This document shows positions 53,658 through 63,275 of a DNA stretch of 64,000 nt, in pieces. Numbering within the stretch: position 1 is the stretch's first letter; each line of letters begins with the position of its first letter. Origin of the DNA: Litorilituus sediminis. Its GTDB lineage: Bacteria; Pseudomonadota; Gammaproteobacteria; Enterobacterales; Alteromonadaceae. Position numbers and translations under genes: made by a program. Under the pieces are notes generated by a model that was not told the DNA's origin, did no database searches, and saw nothing but the letters and a program-made list of their open reading frames with translations. The stretch is taken from assembly GCF_004295665.1 (NCBI RefSeq), contig NZ_CP034759.1:434001-498000 (forward strand), given 5' to 3'.

Positions 53658-54350
53658 CTAATTTTTCAGTATGTTAGATAGATAATAATCAATACTGGTA
53701 TAGCGGCCTGCGCCGATAAAAAATAGCGCTAACAGCATAATAAAGTAAGTTGCGGCAAATTCGATACCATTATTTAAAATAACAATATTACCCTTTTCAT
53801 ATAGCCAGTCAGTATTACCATTTTCCTCAAGTAATTCGCGCATTTTATTTAATCTAACCGCAGTTTGTGCACTATTTTCTAAACTTTTCTCTGCTTTTTC
53901 ACTGCCTAACCATGTTAACACTTTTGCTGGGCTAATATCGGCATTGGTTGGGGTAATAGCAAACCAGCCATTTTCTAAATGTACTGAAGTTGCAGCAACT
54001 ATCATGGTAAACATTAGCGGAATTGACACTAAACGTGTGAATGCGCCAACAAGTAACAACCAACCACCAACAAACTCAACAAGTATCACCAAATTTGCAA
54101 GTAACGCCGGAAACGGTAGTCCCAAACCCCAATCGGCATTGCCAAACCAAGCAACAATATTAGGATCAGCCATAAAGCGAGCAATACCTGATATTTCCTC
54201 ATTAAACATAGCTGTTTTACTAAAGCCTGCCATAATAAAAATCGGCGCTAAATACAGACGAATTAACAATGCAGGTATGCCATCAAATTGAGGTAAAAGC
54301 GTTACAAAAGCTTGATACTTGCTAGACAAAAAAGACATAGGTGAACTCAT
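53658..54350 (-). CDS. DoxX family membrane protein
   Basis: 230 aa. Four membrane helices with the DoxX pattern: LLIRLYLAPIFIMAGFSK in helix 1, LPFPALLANLVILVEFVGGWLLLVGAFTR in helix 2, and a final AATYFIMLLALFFIGAGRY with a Tyr/Asp end. A soluble insert of about 65 residues (130-195) between helices 3 and 4 is longer than usual. Redox-related role in some relatives; function here unknown. Confidence 0.87.
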   Translation of the reverse strand: MSSPMSFLSSKYQAFVTLLPQFDGIPALLIRLYLAPIFIMAGFSKTAMFNEEISGIARFMADPNIVAWFGNADWGLGLPFPALLANLVILVEFVGGWLLLVGAFTRLVSIPLMFTMIVAATSVHLENGWFAITPTNADISPAKVLTWLGSEKAEKSLENSAQTAVRLNKMRELLEENGNTDWLYEKGNIVILNNGIEFAATYFIMLLALFFIGAGRYTSIDYYLSNILKN

Positions 54351-54532
54351 TAATGATCTCTTAATAAAATATAAACGTATGAATTAAATAAGAACACAAA
54401 ATAGCCTTATTTATTTCATCATTAGCTTGCTTTATTCGTAAATAGTTACAATGTAATTGCCCTGCTTGTTTAAGTTCTCTGATGAATTCAGGTAATATAT
54501 TAACAATACCCTTTTAAGATTAAGATATTTAT

Positions 54533-56431
54533 ATGAATAGCAAACCAAGTTTTATTAAACGGATTTTCTCTGCCTTGTGGCGATTCATTTCGTTAACCAG
54601 ACAAATAATAGTTAACCTTGTTTTCTTTATATTTTTCTTTGCCTTTATTGCCATGGTTGGCAGTGATGCTGATAAGATTACCGTGCCAGACAAAACAGCC
54701 TTAGTATTAAACCTTGTCGGTGATATTGTTGAGCAAAAGCACGAAGTTGATCCAATGCAGGCTTTTTTAACAGAAACGCTTGATGAGCAAGAAGATCGCC
54801 CAGAAGTGCTGCTAGCAAATTTAACGGATGTTATTGCTAAAGCAAAAAATGATGATCGGGTAGAAATAATCTTATTACAGCTTCAAGGGCTAAATAGAAC
54901 GGGCTTAACTAAGCTGCAAGATGTTGGTCAGGCCTTAACTGATTTTAAAACATCCGGTAAAAAAATTATCGCTGTGGCAGATCAATATTCGCAAGATCAA
55001 TATTACTTAGCAAGTTATGCCGATGAGATTTGGTTAAACCCTGAAGGTTTTATGCTACTTGATGGTTACGGCCGTTATAAAATGTACTTTAAGTCTGCAT
55101 TAGAAAAATTAGCCATTAGCCAACATATATTCCGCGTTGGCACCTACAAGTCAGCGGTAGAGCCATTTATGCGCGATAACATGTCAGAGCAAGCAAAAGA
55201 AGCGAATAAATTATGGTTAGCCGATTTATGGCAACAATATAAACACGATGTCGCTAGAGAGCGTGGTTTTAAAACAGATAACTTTGATGAAACCTTTACG
55301 GCATTATTAGCTAAATTTTCCGAAGCTGATGCCAGTTTTGCTCAGTATGCGCTAAATAATAACTGGGTTGATGCCTTAAAAACACGTCAGCAAATACGTA
55401 GCGAATTAATTGATTTAGTGGGTAAAAACAAAAAAGGCGACAGCTTTAGTCAAATAGGCTACAAGGATTATCTTGACGCTAGCTTTACTGCCAAGGCAAT
55501 AACAGCAAAATCTTCCGATAAAGTTGCAATTATCGTTGCCAAAGGAAATATTTTAAATGGTACGCAAAAACCTGGCACCATAGGTGGTGACAGTACCGCA
55601 AAACTCTTAAGAAAAGCACGCTATAACAAAGAGGTAAAAGCAGTAGTTTTACGTGTTGATAGCCCAGGCGGTAGTGCATATGCCTCAGAAATCATCCGCC
55701 AAGAAGTTGAGTTATTAAAACAAGCGGGTAAACCTGTTATCGCTTCAATGGGTACCTATGCTGCATCAGGCGGTTATTGGATTTCAGCATCTGCGGATAA
55801 AATTTATGCTGCACCATCAACCATTACTGGCTCTATCGGTATCTTTGGCATGATGATGACCTTTGAAAAATCACTCGGTAAATTAGGTGTTTACACTGAT
55901 GGCGTAGGCACAACAGATTTTGCTGGCTTTGGCCCTACTCAGCCACTAAGCGATGGTTTAGCAGAGTTATTTCAATTAAGCATCAATAAAGGCTATAAGA
56001 ACTTTATTAATCTTGTTGCTGAAAATAGAAACATGACTTACGAGCAAGTTGATGCCGTAGCGCAAGGTCGTGTTTGGTCAGGTAAAAAAGCAAAAGAGTT
56101 AGGCTTAGTTGATGAACTGGGTAACCTAACCGATGCTGTAGTTGCAGCTGCCACGCTAGCTGAATTGGAACAATACGAAACCTTATTAATTGAGAAAGAG
56201 CCATCAAGTAAGAATATCTTCCTTGAAAAGCTGATGGGTAACGCTAATACCTTGGTTAATATGGCTTACGGCACAAATGATGACATGAGCATAGATTTAC
56301 TATCTGCTTCGGTTACCGATAAACCTATGACACAGGTAATTAAACAATTACAGCAAGAATTAGTTAAAATGAATCAATTTAATGATCCTCAAGGTATGTA
56401 CAGCTTGTGTATTGCTTGCGCTACATTGTAA
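54533..56431 (+). CDS. sppA: Signal peptide peptidase SppA, 67-kDa type
   Basis: 632 aa. One N-terminal membrane anchor (about 24-44, QIIVNLVFFIFFFAFIAMV), then two ClpP-like S49 domains. The catalytic Lys is in RVGTYKSAVEPFMRD (first half) and the nucleophile Ser in GTYAASGGYWISASADK (second half), as in E. coli SppA, whose tetramer digests cleaved signal peptides in the periplasm. A terminator follows. Confidence 0.96.
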   Translation: MNSKPSFIKRIFSALWRFISLTRQIIVNLVFFIFFFAFIAMVGSDADKITVPDKTALVLNLVGDIVEQKHEVDPMQAFLTETLDEQEDRPEVLLANLTDVIAKAKNDDRVEIILLQLQGLNRTGLTKLQDVGQALTDFKTSGKKIIAVADQYSQDQYYLASYADEIWLNPEGFMLLDGYGRYKMYFKSALEKLAISQHIFRVGTYKSAVEPFMRDNMSEQAKEANKLWLADLWQQYKHDVARERGFKTDNFDETFTALLAKFSEADASFAQYALNNNWVDALKTRQQIRSELIDLVGKNKKGDSFSQIGYKDYLDASFTAKAITAKSSDKVAIIVAKGNILNGTQKPGTIGGDSTAKLLRKARYNKEVKAVVLRVDSPGGSAYASEIIRQEVELLKQAGKPVIASMGTYAASGGYWISASADKIYAAPSTITGSIGIFGMMMTFEKSLGKLGVYTDGVGTTDFAGFGPTQPLSDGLAELFQLSINKGYKNFINLVAENRNMTYEQVDAVAQGRVWSGKKAKELGLVDELGNLTDAVVAAATLAELEQYETLLIEKEPSSKNIFLEKLMGNANTLVNMAYGTNDDMSIDLLSASVTDKPMTQVIKQLQQELVKMNQFNDPQGMYSLCIACATL

Positions 56432-56472
56432 AGAAATCTAATTGATTTATTAGCTAATATTAGCTTTTAGAT

Positions 56473-56508
56473 AACGGCACTTCTTTGTTAAAGTAGTGCC
56501 GTTTTTAT
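56473..56508 (+). terminator. Terminator after sppA
   Basis: AACGGCACT / AGTGCCGTT with a 13-base loop and TTTTT. Confidence 0.88.
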
Positions 56509-56545
56509 TTTGGCCGCGTGCCTAATTTTATGAGTCATTATCACG

Positions 56546-57559
56546 ATGAAAAAAAAGATTTATGTTGCCTACACTGGCGGTACTATAGGTATGAAACAAA
56601 GCACACAAGGCTTTGTTCCTGTTAAAGGTCATTTAACAGATTCTATCAATAACTTACCTGAATTTCATCGAGCAGAAATGCCTGAATTTACCATTAATGA
56701 ATATCATCCACTGATTGATTCATCTAATATGACCCCTAATGACTGGCAACGTATTGCTGATGATATCAAAAAGCACTACGACGATTACGATGGCTTTGTT
56801 GTTTTACACGGCACAGATACCATGGCTTATACCAGCTCTGCCCTATCATTTATGTTCGAAAATTTAGCTAAACCTGTGATTGTTACTGGCTCACAAATTC
56901 CTTTAAGCCAACTGCGATCCGATGGCCAAGTTAATGTGTTAAATGCCTTATATATAGCAGCCAATTACCCGATTAATGAAGTGGCGCTGTTTTTTAACAA
57001 CAAGCTTTATCGAGGTAACCGCTGTATTAAAGCGTATGCCGACGGCTTTGATGCATTTGATTCACCGAATATGCAGCCTTTATTAGAAGCGGGTATCAAT
57101 ATTAAATTGCTTGCTGGTGCTATTGCATCAACAACTGAACATGTTGAGCCGTTAAAACTGACAAATATTACGCCGCAACCCATTGGTGTTGTTCACTTAT
57201 ATCCGGGGATCAGCAGTGAGTTAGTTGCCAATGTCATCAGGCAACCCGTTAAAGCGCTCATACTTCGTAGCTACGGCGTTGGCAATGCCCCGCAAGATCA
57301 AGCATTACTTTCGTGTTTAGCTAAGGCTAAACAGCAAGGGATCATTGTGGTTAACTGTTCACAATGTATAAAAGGCAAAGTAAATATGTCTGGTTATGCT
57401 ACGGGCAACGCATTAAGTGAAGCGGGTGTGATCAGCGGTCATGATATGACTTTAGAAGCGGCATTAACGAAACTACACTATTTATTGAGTTTAAATAAAA
57501 GTAATGAAGAAATTAGAGAGTTAATGGAGCTTAATTTACGTGGTGAATTAAGTCATTAA
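56546..57559 (+). CDS. ansA: L-asparaginase I, cytoplasmic
   Basis: 337 aa, no signal peptide. Hydrolyses asparagine to aspartate. First catalytic Thr in AYTGGTIGM; second in VLHGTDTMAYTSSAL; the VTGSQIPLSQLRSDGQVN block is typical for AnsA. Its end borders the degenerate last attC of the second cassette array. Confidence 0.95.
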   Translation: MKKKIYVAYTGGTIGMKQSTQGFVPVKGHLTDSINNLPEFHRAEMPEFTINEYHPLIDSSNMTPNDWQRIADDIKKHYDDYDGFVVLHGTDTMAYTSSALSFMFENLAKPVIVTGSQIPLSQLRSDGQVNVLNALYIAANYPINEVALFFNNKLYRGNRCIKAYADGFDAFDSPNMQPLLEAGINIKLLAGAIASTTEHVEPLKLTNITPQPIGVVHLYPGISSELVANVIRQPVKALILRSYGVGNAPQDQALLSCLAKAKQQGIIVVNCSQCIKGKVNMSGYATGNALSEAGVISGHDMTLEAALTKLHYLLSLNKSNEEIRELMELNLRGELSH

Positions 57560-57674
57560 GCCTTTTCAATAATTGTTTATTTGAACAAATCAGAACTTGA
57601 TCTGTAAGATTTAAATAATAGAACCTAATTAAATCTTACAGTCGTATTTGTTCCTGGTTAATGGCTTGTTAGCT
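57560..57674 (-). repeat. attC site, degenerate outer end
   Basis: Right core GTTAGCT (57668-57674) is good, preceded by ATGGCTT. Long inner inverted repeats GAACAAAT / ATTTGTTC and CTGTAAGATTTAA / TTAAATCTTACAG form an extended stem. The left end (TTAAGCC near the ansA stop) no longer has a TAAC core, so the array end is probably eroded. Confidence 0.7.
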
Positions 57675-57779
57675 ATACTTTTGAACTAAATATTCCGTTA
57701 CGCCTTTTACTAGCCAAAAGTATAAAAACTCTATTGAGAAAAAAAGTAGCCAAATAAGTATAAAGCCCTGAAAAATAGA

Positions 57780-58136
57780 TTATTCTTTAAAAGGTGTTGC
57801 CGCAGGAGTAAATATTGGCAATACACTAAAGCTATAAATCATCGGCGACATAATTGTTAATAGTAGAACTAACTGAATAACAACGGAAATAAGACCTTTA
57901 GCAATAAACTTAATAAAACCTTGATTAGGCAAAAGTGGAGCGAACAACTTAACCAAAGATTTATGATCTTTCATTAAGCTAAATATCATAATAAAGCCCA
58001 GCACCATTGCAATAATATGCAATGGCCAAAAATACTTTATTAGTTCATCAGTTAATAGTTCTAGATTAACAATTAATCCCATTGTGGTAACGATGGAAAT
58101 AAGTGATATAGATTTCAGAATAGATTGCTTCTGCAT
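57780..58136 (-). CDS. Multi-helix membrane protein (cassette)
   Basis: 118 aa with about three membrane helices (SLISIVTTMGLIVNLELL, FWPLHIIAMVLGFIMIFSL, LISVVIQLVLLLTIMSPMIY). No family recognised. A CTTGTATAC-type triplet repeat lies just upstream (58140-58168). The 105 bp between its stop and the left attC are AT-rich and hold no gene. Confidence 0.6.
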   Translation of the reverse strand: MQKQSILKSISLISIVTTMGLIVNLELLTDELIKYFWPLHIIAMVLGFIMIFSLMKDHKSLVKLFAPLLPNQGFIKFIAKGLISVVIQLVLLLTIMSPMIYSFSVLPIFTPAATPFKE

Positions 58137-58167
58137 ACTTTCCTTGTATACCTTGTATACCTTGTAT

Positions 58168-58269
58168 AGCTAACGCCCGCATTAAGGAGCGGAGAAAGCT
58201 TGGCTAAAATTAGCGAAGAATGAGCGCTAGCCAAGCTTTAGACGTCCATTTTTAATGCGCTTGTTAGGT
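58168..58269 (-). repeat. attC site
   Basis: Cores AGCTAAC and GTTAGGT; arms AGCTTGGCTAAAATTAGCG and GCTAGCCAAGCTT, with GACGTCC on the right; very like the sites at 36669 and 39916 in the first array. Confidence 0.9.
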
Positions 58270-58272
58270 GAG

Positions 58273-59145
58273 TTATTGCACGAAGCTTGTTTTAATTGTG
58301 AGTGTAGAAAAAGCACCTCGTCCTTTATCCTCATCACCATTATGAGCATAGTTTTTACTCCAACTCTTTACTTTATCTAGATATGCTTGTCTTGCCTGCT
58401 TTAAAGAATAAAGTTCAGAACCTTGAAAAAATGAATCTAAGCCTAAAAATGCTTGATCGCCAGTACGGAATGGTTGATACAAGCCAAAGGAACTCCAAGC
58501 AACAAGTAACGACCACATTCTAATAAGCAAAGTCATTTCATTATCTACTTCATCCCATTTTACTACTGGATTAGCTTCGTTATGAGCTATCAACTTATTT
58601 CTAAAACGTAAAACCTGAGAGTTAGCATTTGTAAATCGTCCGTTACTACGATGCATTTCTTGATCGATGAAATCTATTTCTGCCTGCGTACATGCACCAT
58701 CATCAAGCATAATGGGAGATATATCACTCCATAGCTTCCGCAAAGAATTGTCGCGTGTATCTTTACTTATTAATTTTCCTATTATTGTAAAGACACCATA
58801 TATAGCTCCTAAATACCATTGAGCAAAAAATCCACTTTCTTTAAATGGTTCTCTTTTTGTATCCGTTTTTTGGAAAGCAAATAGAACCGCTCTCCATTCA
58901 ACGATCTCCAAAATAAGCTCATCTATACCCTGCGGAAAATTACCATTTTTAAAGTCATCACTACTTTTCCATAACTCTAGTTTTTCTATTTCTGTCTTCC
59001 ATAGATTTCTTGAATCATTATCGTGAGCCCTATCAAACATTCCTTGATAGTATTCAATTGAAGAATTTATATCATCAATTGTCCTAGCTTTATTCGTTAC
59101 CTTTACGACGTATTCTTTTGCTTCACTAACGGTATTGAAATTCAT
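58273..59145 (-). CDS. HEPN-motif protein (cassette), AbiU2-like candidate
   Basis: 290 aa, soluble and helical. The segment LRFRNKLIAHNEA contains Arg182-Asn-x(4)-His188, the R-N-x(4)-H form of the HEPN RNase motif, placed after a long helical region as in AbiU2/HEPN proteins. A second aromatic-rich part (MWSLLVAWSSFGLYQPF) follows. It could be an abortive-infection-type RNase. No partner antitoxin is beside it. Stop codon four bases from the attC. Family assignment is by motif only. Confidence 0.55.
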   Translation of the reverse strand: MNFNTVSEAKEYVVKVTNKARTIDDINSSIEYYQGMFDRAHDNDSRNLWKTEIEKLELWKSSDDFKNGNFPQGIDELILEIVEWRAVLFAFQKTDTKREPFKESGFFAQWYLGAIYGVFTIIGKLISKDTRDNSLRKLWSDISPIMLDDGACTQAEIDFIDQEMHRSNGRFTNANSQVLRFRNKLIAHNEANPVVKWDEVDNEMTLLIRMWSLLVAWSSFGLYQPFRTGDQAFLGLDSFFQGSELYSLKQARQAYLDKVKSWSKNYAHNGDEDKGRGAFSTLTIKTSFVQ

Positions 59146-59163
59146 GACAATCCTTGGATACTC

Positions 59164-59206
59164 ACCTAACGTATCTTATGTAGACTTCTCTGTAATATCC
59201 GTCTAC
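59164..59206 (-). other. Second attI-like site
   Basis: The core ACCTAAC (59164-59170) is followed by a 36-bp block matching attI of the first integron at 32 positions (contains TTATGTAGACTTCTC and GTAATATCCGTCTAC). Similarity continues: TCAAACTACTAA at 59243 corresponds to TCAAACTATTAA at 40386, at the same distance, and AGATTTCATA at 59271 to that at 40442. A further copy of the motif (TTCACAGTATTATCC) is at 59303-59317. 59207-59445 holds no gene. Confidence 0.75.
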
Positions 59207-59445
59207 GAACTTTCAGTTAAAATATCAAAAAAGCAAGGTGAATCAAACTACTAATTATTTTTTCAAACAGAGATTTCATAAGTGCCGAGCTATTACTAAG
59301 ACTTCACAGTATTATCCCCCCTCCCTTACCTTATTCTTTCTCTATATCAGCCTATTAATCGCAACGGTTAAGATATGGCTATTAAAAATAGATACTTAAA
59401 ACTTACCGCTATGCTCTCATTGCTAGCTAGCGGCATGGCATATAG

Positions 59446-59916
59446 CTACTTTTCTGCTTTGTGTTTTTCTAAGAACGGCTTAAGTCGCGCCATTAATTTC
59501 GCTTGTTTTACTTGTGCTTCTTGCATACCAATTTGAGCACCATCTTTCATCAAATTTGGCAGCACTTCAATGAACTTTTTCCCAATAGCGGTTTGATAAA
59601 ATGCGGTAATTTCCCTGATCTCGTCATCTGAAAATGCTTGCACATAAAGCTGCTTCATTTGCTGATATATTTTATCGCGATCAATATCTTCACGAAACCA
59701 AGTTCTAAAAATGTCAATTAACTCTGCTTTACCTTCATTATCAAGCTTAAGATCTGCAGCAATTTGCTCAATCATAGGTAGCATGGCCTCAAAGCCACTC
59801 GCTAGTTGAGTTTCTATCGACATCACCTTAAAAAGCTCATCAACAGGTTGCTCTTTCGCGACAACATTTAAAGCTAAGGCTGAGAAAATAGCAGGGATTA
59901 GGATAAGTTTTTTCAT
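59446..59916 (-). CDS. DUF2059 periplasmic protein
   Basis: 156 aa. Signal peptide ends NVVA-KEQ. The DUF2059 helical domain shows WFREDIDRDKIYQQMKQLYVQAFSDDEI and ITAFYQTAIGKKFIEVLPNLM (in pieces). Function unknown. It is monocistronic, followed on the left by the attI-like copy. Confidence 0.88.
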   Translation of the reverse strand: MKKLILIPAIFSALALNVVAKEQPVDELFKVMSIETQLASGFEAMLPMIEQIAADLKLDNEGKAELIDIFRTWFREDIDRDKIYQQMKQLYVQAFSDDEIREITAFYQTAIGKKFIEVLPNLMKDGAQIGMQEAQVKQAKLMARLKPFLEKHKAEK

Positions 59917-59941
59917 AAATATTCTTCCTTGAAGATAAAGT

Positions 59942-59983
59942 AAAGTTAAAACAGCATGCTATGTTTTATGCTGTTTTAACTTT
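59942..59983. terminator. Strong bidirectional terminator
   Basis: AAAGTTAAAACAGCAT and ATGCTGTTTTAACTTT form a perfect 16-bp stem with a ten-base loop. It separates the DUF349 transcript (minus) from the DUF2059 gene. Confidence 0.8.
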
Positions 59984-60022
59984 ATTAGGATGTCAGTGTG
60001 GCAATGAGTTAATTTGTTAGGT

Positions 60023-62896
60023 TTAACAATACACCTTAGCCAAGCGAGAAAGTAAGCTTAGCTCTTCGCTGTGAAGTTTACCCAACATTAACCAGTCAAC
60101 AAACAGTTGCTCAAGATTGACAACAGAGCCTGACTGCATTTGACTTTGCATCAATTGCACTTGTACTTGCATACGTTGTTGCTTCAACTCAACTGGCGAT
60201 TCAACTTGCGCAAGAATTTCAATCTCAAGGGTTTTAACCGCTCGGCTCTCTAGCTCATTTAAATAAGGTAATGCGATAAACTCCATAAGGCGTTTTTGCC
60301 ACATAGGTTTCAGCGCAGCAAAAGTACTGTCTTCTGCAAGCAAATCACTGCTTAACTCATCTTTAGCGAGCGCAGTAATTAAATTAAAGACATTTTGCCA
60401 AGTCATTTTCTGCTCTGACGCTTTGCATTGCTTTAAGCTCGCTTCAATATCAGCAATCAAGGTTTCTGTTTTTTTAACTGCTGATTTAATAACAGGTTTA
60501 CTGTCTGTGATATCTGCTAATAAGGTGGTTGCACTTTGTTTAGCTAAGTTCAGCTCTGCCGTTTGTTCACTCATTGCAAAAGATGAAAAATCTTGATTAA
60601 TCGTTTGAGTTAACTTTGATAAACGCTGGTCAAATAATGCTGATAATTTAGCATATTCATCTTGCTGCTCATGTTTAAGTTGCTCACGTTTAGCAAACAG
60701 TTGATCATTAATTTTTCTAAAGCTTTGCCATAACTTACCATCTTGGTGACTACCGGCATAGCCTAAGGTTTTCCAGGTTGCCTGCAAACCTTTAACTTGA
60801 TTAATTGCATCGAAAACATCTTCTGAGTTTAACAGTACTTCTGCCTGTGCAATGATGGCTTTCTTTTCGACAACATTTTTCTCGTGATACTGCTTTATTG
60901 CCGCTTTTATTGGCTGTAGTGCTTGCTTAAAGGCTTGGTGAAGCGATTGGTAATGCTGTCTGTCTACCTCACCTGCGTCCTGCCAAGCATGTTGTAATTT
61001 ATTCAGTTGCGCATCAATATCTTTAAAATCGACACCATTATTTTCTGCTAGCAAGCTTTTCGCTAAATTATCAGCCTGCTCAATGAGCGCTTGTCTATTG
61101 GCAAAGTGATCAGCGCGTAACTTCTCCTGCTCAGCATAGTAACGACGACATGGAGCAAAAGCTAACTCACAAGCTTGATTAAACTCATCATTTAATTGAT
61201 GGTCTATTTCTTCATCGGCATGACCAAGAGAATTCCATGTTTTTCTGAACTGTTTTACTTGTTTGGCTTGTTCATTAGGATTATCAAGTGGTTGCTCTAC
61301 CAAGGCCTGAATACTCTTTAACATTTCTTGCTTTCTAGGTGTAGCAATATAATGCTCCCAATCACTTAGTTCAGACATTTTTTCACTTACAGATTGAAAG
61401 TCACGCTGTAATTGCGCAGCCTGTTGTGGGCTGAGTAATGCAAAGGAAGTTTTAACACCTTTAAACAAACCAAAGCACACTTTGTATTTACCACTAGCTA
61501 ACAAACGTTTGATATCAGATAATTTTTTTCTTACTTGATGAAAGCTTTGTTTTTGTTGTTGCTGCAATGGTTGTAAACCGTCATGCCAGCTCTTTACAAT
61601 GTCCTGATGTGCTTGAACAATTGATTCAGGTAAAATACCAGCAGACTTTTGCTCAACTGTTTGCCATTGCTTTAACCAGTTCTGATAAATGTCACTTTTA
61701 TCATTTAACTCTTCAATACGCTCAGGTAAAGCAAGCTGTGACATTTTTGAAATTAAATGAGTTGCCTGACTAACTGATTCAGCAATTTCTGGTAGCTTGG
61801 TTAACTTTTCATTAAGTTGCTTTAGTTGAGCGCTAAAGTCAGCTTTTTCAGCAGTATTTAACACAGAGGTATTAACTTCATCACTAAGCTTCGCTATTTG
61901 TTGACCAAATGCTTGCTCGTCTAGGTTATTGTGTTCAAAAACCGATGTTGTTAATGCTTGATTTATTTCGGCTATACGCTGTGTGAACTTAGCTTGTGCA
62001 TTTGCTTTATCTTGTGCTAATTGCAAAGCAATTTTTTCTTGCTCATAAGCCTCTGCTTTACTGGCAAAAATGTTAGTAAGTTGCAGGCTTATCTGAGCAT
62101 ATTTATCAATAAAACTCGCTTTGTCTTCTGATGTTAAGTCATTAAGATCATCAGCTATACTATGCCACTGACTTTCTAACTCGGCTTTTTTCGCTAAGTA
62201 AACGCTATAATCGCGTACTTCTTTTAATGCTAATAACTTAGATACCAGTAACTGTGCTTGTTTTTTAATTTTTACTGGTTTGTCTCGCTCTTTAGCAATA
62301 TCGGCAAGTTTCTCGGTAATAATATCAGCAATATCTTCACTGCTGGTTTTCTTCAGTAATTTTTCCAGTAAGGCTGGCTCTGTGATTGAGTCCAGTATCT
62401 CTCGCTTAACTACATCACTTTTATGGGCAAAGGTATTAATAATGAGTTGTTGGGTACTGCTAGTTTGCGTACTTCTCTTCTCTTTTAATAACTTAAACAA
62501 TGACAATACAATAGCATCTGACTGCTCTTTATCTAGCCAAGCATCAAGCTCTTGTGTGCTTAACTGAGTATTAGCGAGATAAGCTAATTTTTGCTCTTCT
62601 GTAAGCTTATTCTGCTGCTGACCATAGAGCATGTCTTGAACTTGCTTTTGAGCAAAGCTTTTTACCTTACTCTGACTATTATTTTGACTGGCATTAACAT
62701 ATTCACTAAAGTCGGCTAATTTGATTAAAGCAGCACGTCTGACCATGTCGCTGTCATCATGAGCAATTAAGTCTAAAAGGATCGCTCGGCCAGTATTATC
62801 GTCAATGCTGAGTTCATCATTAATAGCGGCAATACGTACAGTGCTATCTTTACTTTGCCATTTGTTTTTACTTTTAAATAAAGAAGAAAATATCAT
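60023..62896 (-). CDS. DUF349 repeat protein
   Basis: 957 aa cytoplasmic, almost entirely helical. After a short N-terminal HEAT-like part (VRIAAINDELSIDD, MVRRAALIKLADFSEYV) it carries several DUF349 repeats (about 480-760: FRKTWNSLGHADEEIDHQLNDEFNQACE, LQHAWQDAGEVDRQHYQSLHQAFKQAL, LQATWKTLGYAGSHQDGKLWQSFRKI in pieces). Long coiled-coil segments connect them. The family is widespread in gammaproteobacteria; the function is not established. Confidence 0.9.
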   Translation of the reverse strand: MIFSSLFKSKNKWQSKDSTVRIAAINDELSIDDNTGRAILLDLIAHDDSDMVRRAALIKLADFSEYVNASQNNSQSKVKSFAQKQVQDMLYGQQQNKLTEEQKLAYLANTQLSTQELDAWLDKEQSDAIVLSLFKLLKEKRSTQTSSTQQLIINTFAHKSDVVKREILDSITEPALLEKLLKKTSSEDIADIITEKLADIAKERDKPVKIKKQAQLLVSKLLALKEVRDYSVYLAKKAELESQWHSIADDLNDLTSEDKASFIDKYAQISLQLTNIFASKAEAYEQEKIALQLAQDKANAQAKFTQRIAEINQALTTSVFEHNNLDEQAFGQQIAKLSDEVNTSVLNTAEKADFSAQLKQLNEKLTKLPEIAESVSQATHLISKMSQLALPERIEELNDKSDIYQNWLKQWQTVEQKSAGILPESIVQAHQDIVKSWHDGLQPLQQQQKQSFHQVRKKLSDIKRLLASGKYKVCFGLFKGVKTSFALLSPQQAAQLQRDFQSVSEKMSELSDWEHYIATPRKQEMLKSIQALVEQPLDNPNEQAKQVKQFRKTWNSLGHADEEIDHQLNDEFNQACELAFAPCRRYYAEQEKLRADHFANRQALIEQADNLAKSLLAENNGVDFKDIDAQLNKLQHAWQDAGEVDRQHYQSLHQAFKQALQPIKAAIKQYHEKNVVEKKAIIAQAEVLLNSEDVFDAINQVKGLQATWKTLGYAGSHQDGKLWQSFRKINDQLFAKREQLKHEQQDEYAKLSALFDQRLSKLTQTINQDFSSFAMSEQTAELNLAKQSATTLLADITDSKPVIKSAVKKTETLIADIEASLKQCKASEQKMTWQNVFNLITALAKDELSSDLLAEDSTFAALKPMWQKRLMEFIALPYLNELESRAVKTLEIEILAQVESPVELKQQRMQVQVQLMQSQMQSGSVVNLEQLFVDWLMLGKLHSEELSLLSRLAKVYC

Positions 62897-62925
62897 GTCG
62901 ATTGTTTCGTATGTTTATCAATGTA

Positions 62926-63273
62926 TTAAAGTTCAGTAAAACGAGCTATATCTTGCTCGCTTGGCATATAGACTTCTTCTTCACGCGTAGCAGGTTTTGC
63001 ACAAGGCGTGATTTCTTCATCTTTATTCGCACCGGAAAACTCAGCTTTCAGCTCTCTTTTACTTTTTTCAACGATATGACCATTAGCGCCTATGGTTAAC
63101 ATTTGATCATTATCTAAATGACGTGCTTGATAAGCCATAATTAGCTGTAAGGCTGTTTGTTGCTGTGCTTTATCTACGGGCGTGCCTTCAGGCCACTTAC
63201 CTGTTTCAGCAGCACATTTCAGACGGTTATACATGTCCTCAGACATGTTATCTACAGTATTGATCAAATCCAT
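62926..63273 (-). CDS. DUF1315 (YeaC-like) protein
   Basis: 115 aa. MSEDMYNRLKCAAETGKWPEGTPV and QLIMAYQARHLDNDQMLTIGANGHIV (in pieces) are the conserved DUF1315 blocks. The C-terminal tail is acidic and variable. Function unknown, cytoplasmic. Three bases after the zinc-ribbon membrane protein, so co-transcribed with it; DUF349 follows 30 bp on. Confidence 0.88.
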   Translation of the reverse strand: MDLINTVDNMSEDMYNRLKCAAETGKWPEGTPVDKAQQQTALQLIMAYQARHLDNDQMLTIGANGHIVEKSKRELKAEFSGANKDEEITPCAKPATREEEVYMPSEQDIARFTEL

Positions 63274-63275
63274 AA

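Larger units (their letters stand above)
57560..59206 (-). mobile_element. Second integron cassette array with attI copy, without integrase
   Basis: Two minus-strand cassettes between a degenerate attC (left) and a sequence homologous to the attI region of the first integron (right). One full attC separates them. No integrase gene flanks the array; the next gene to the right is a DUF2059 protein. It lies 18 kb from intI in the same orientation. Confidence 0.82.
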
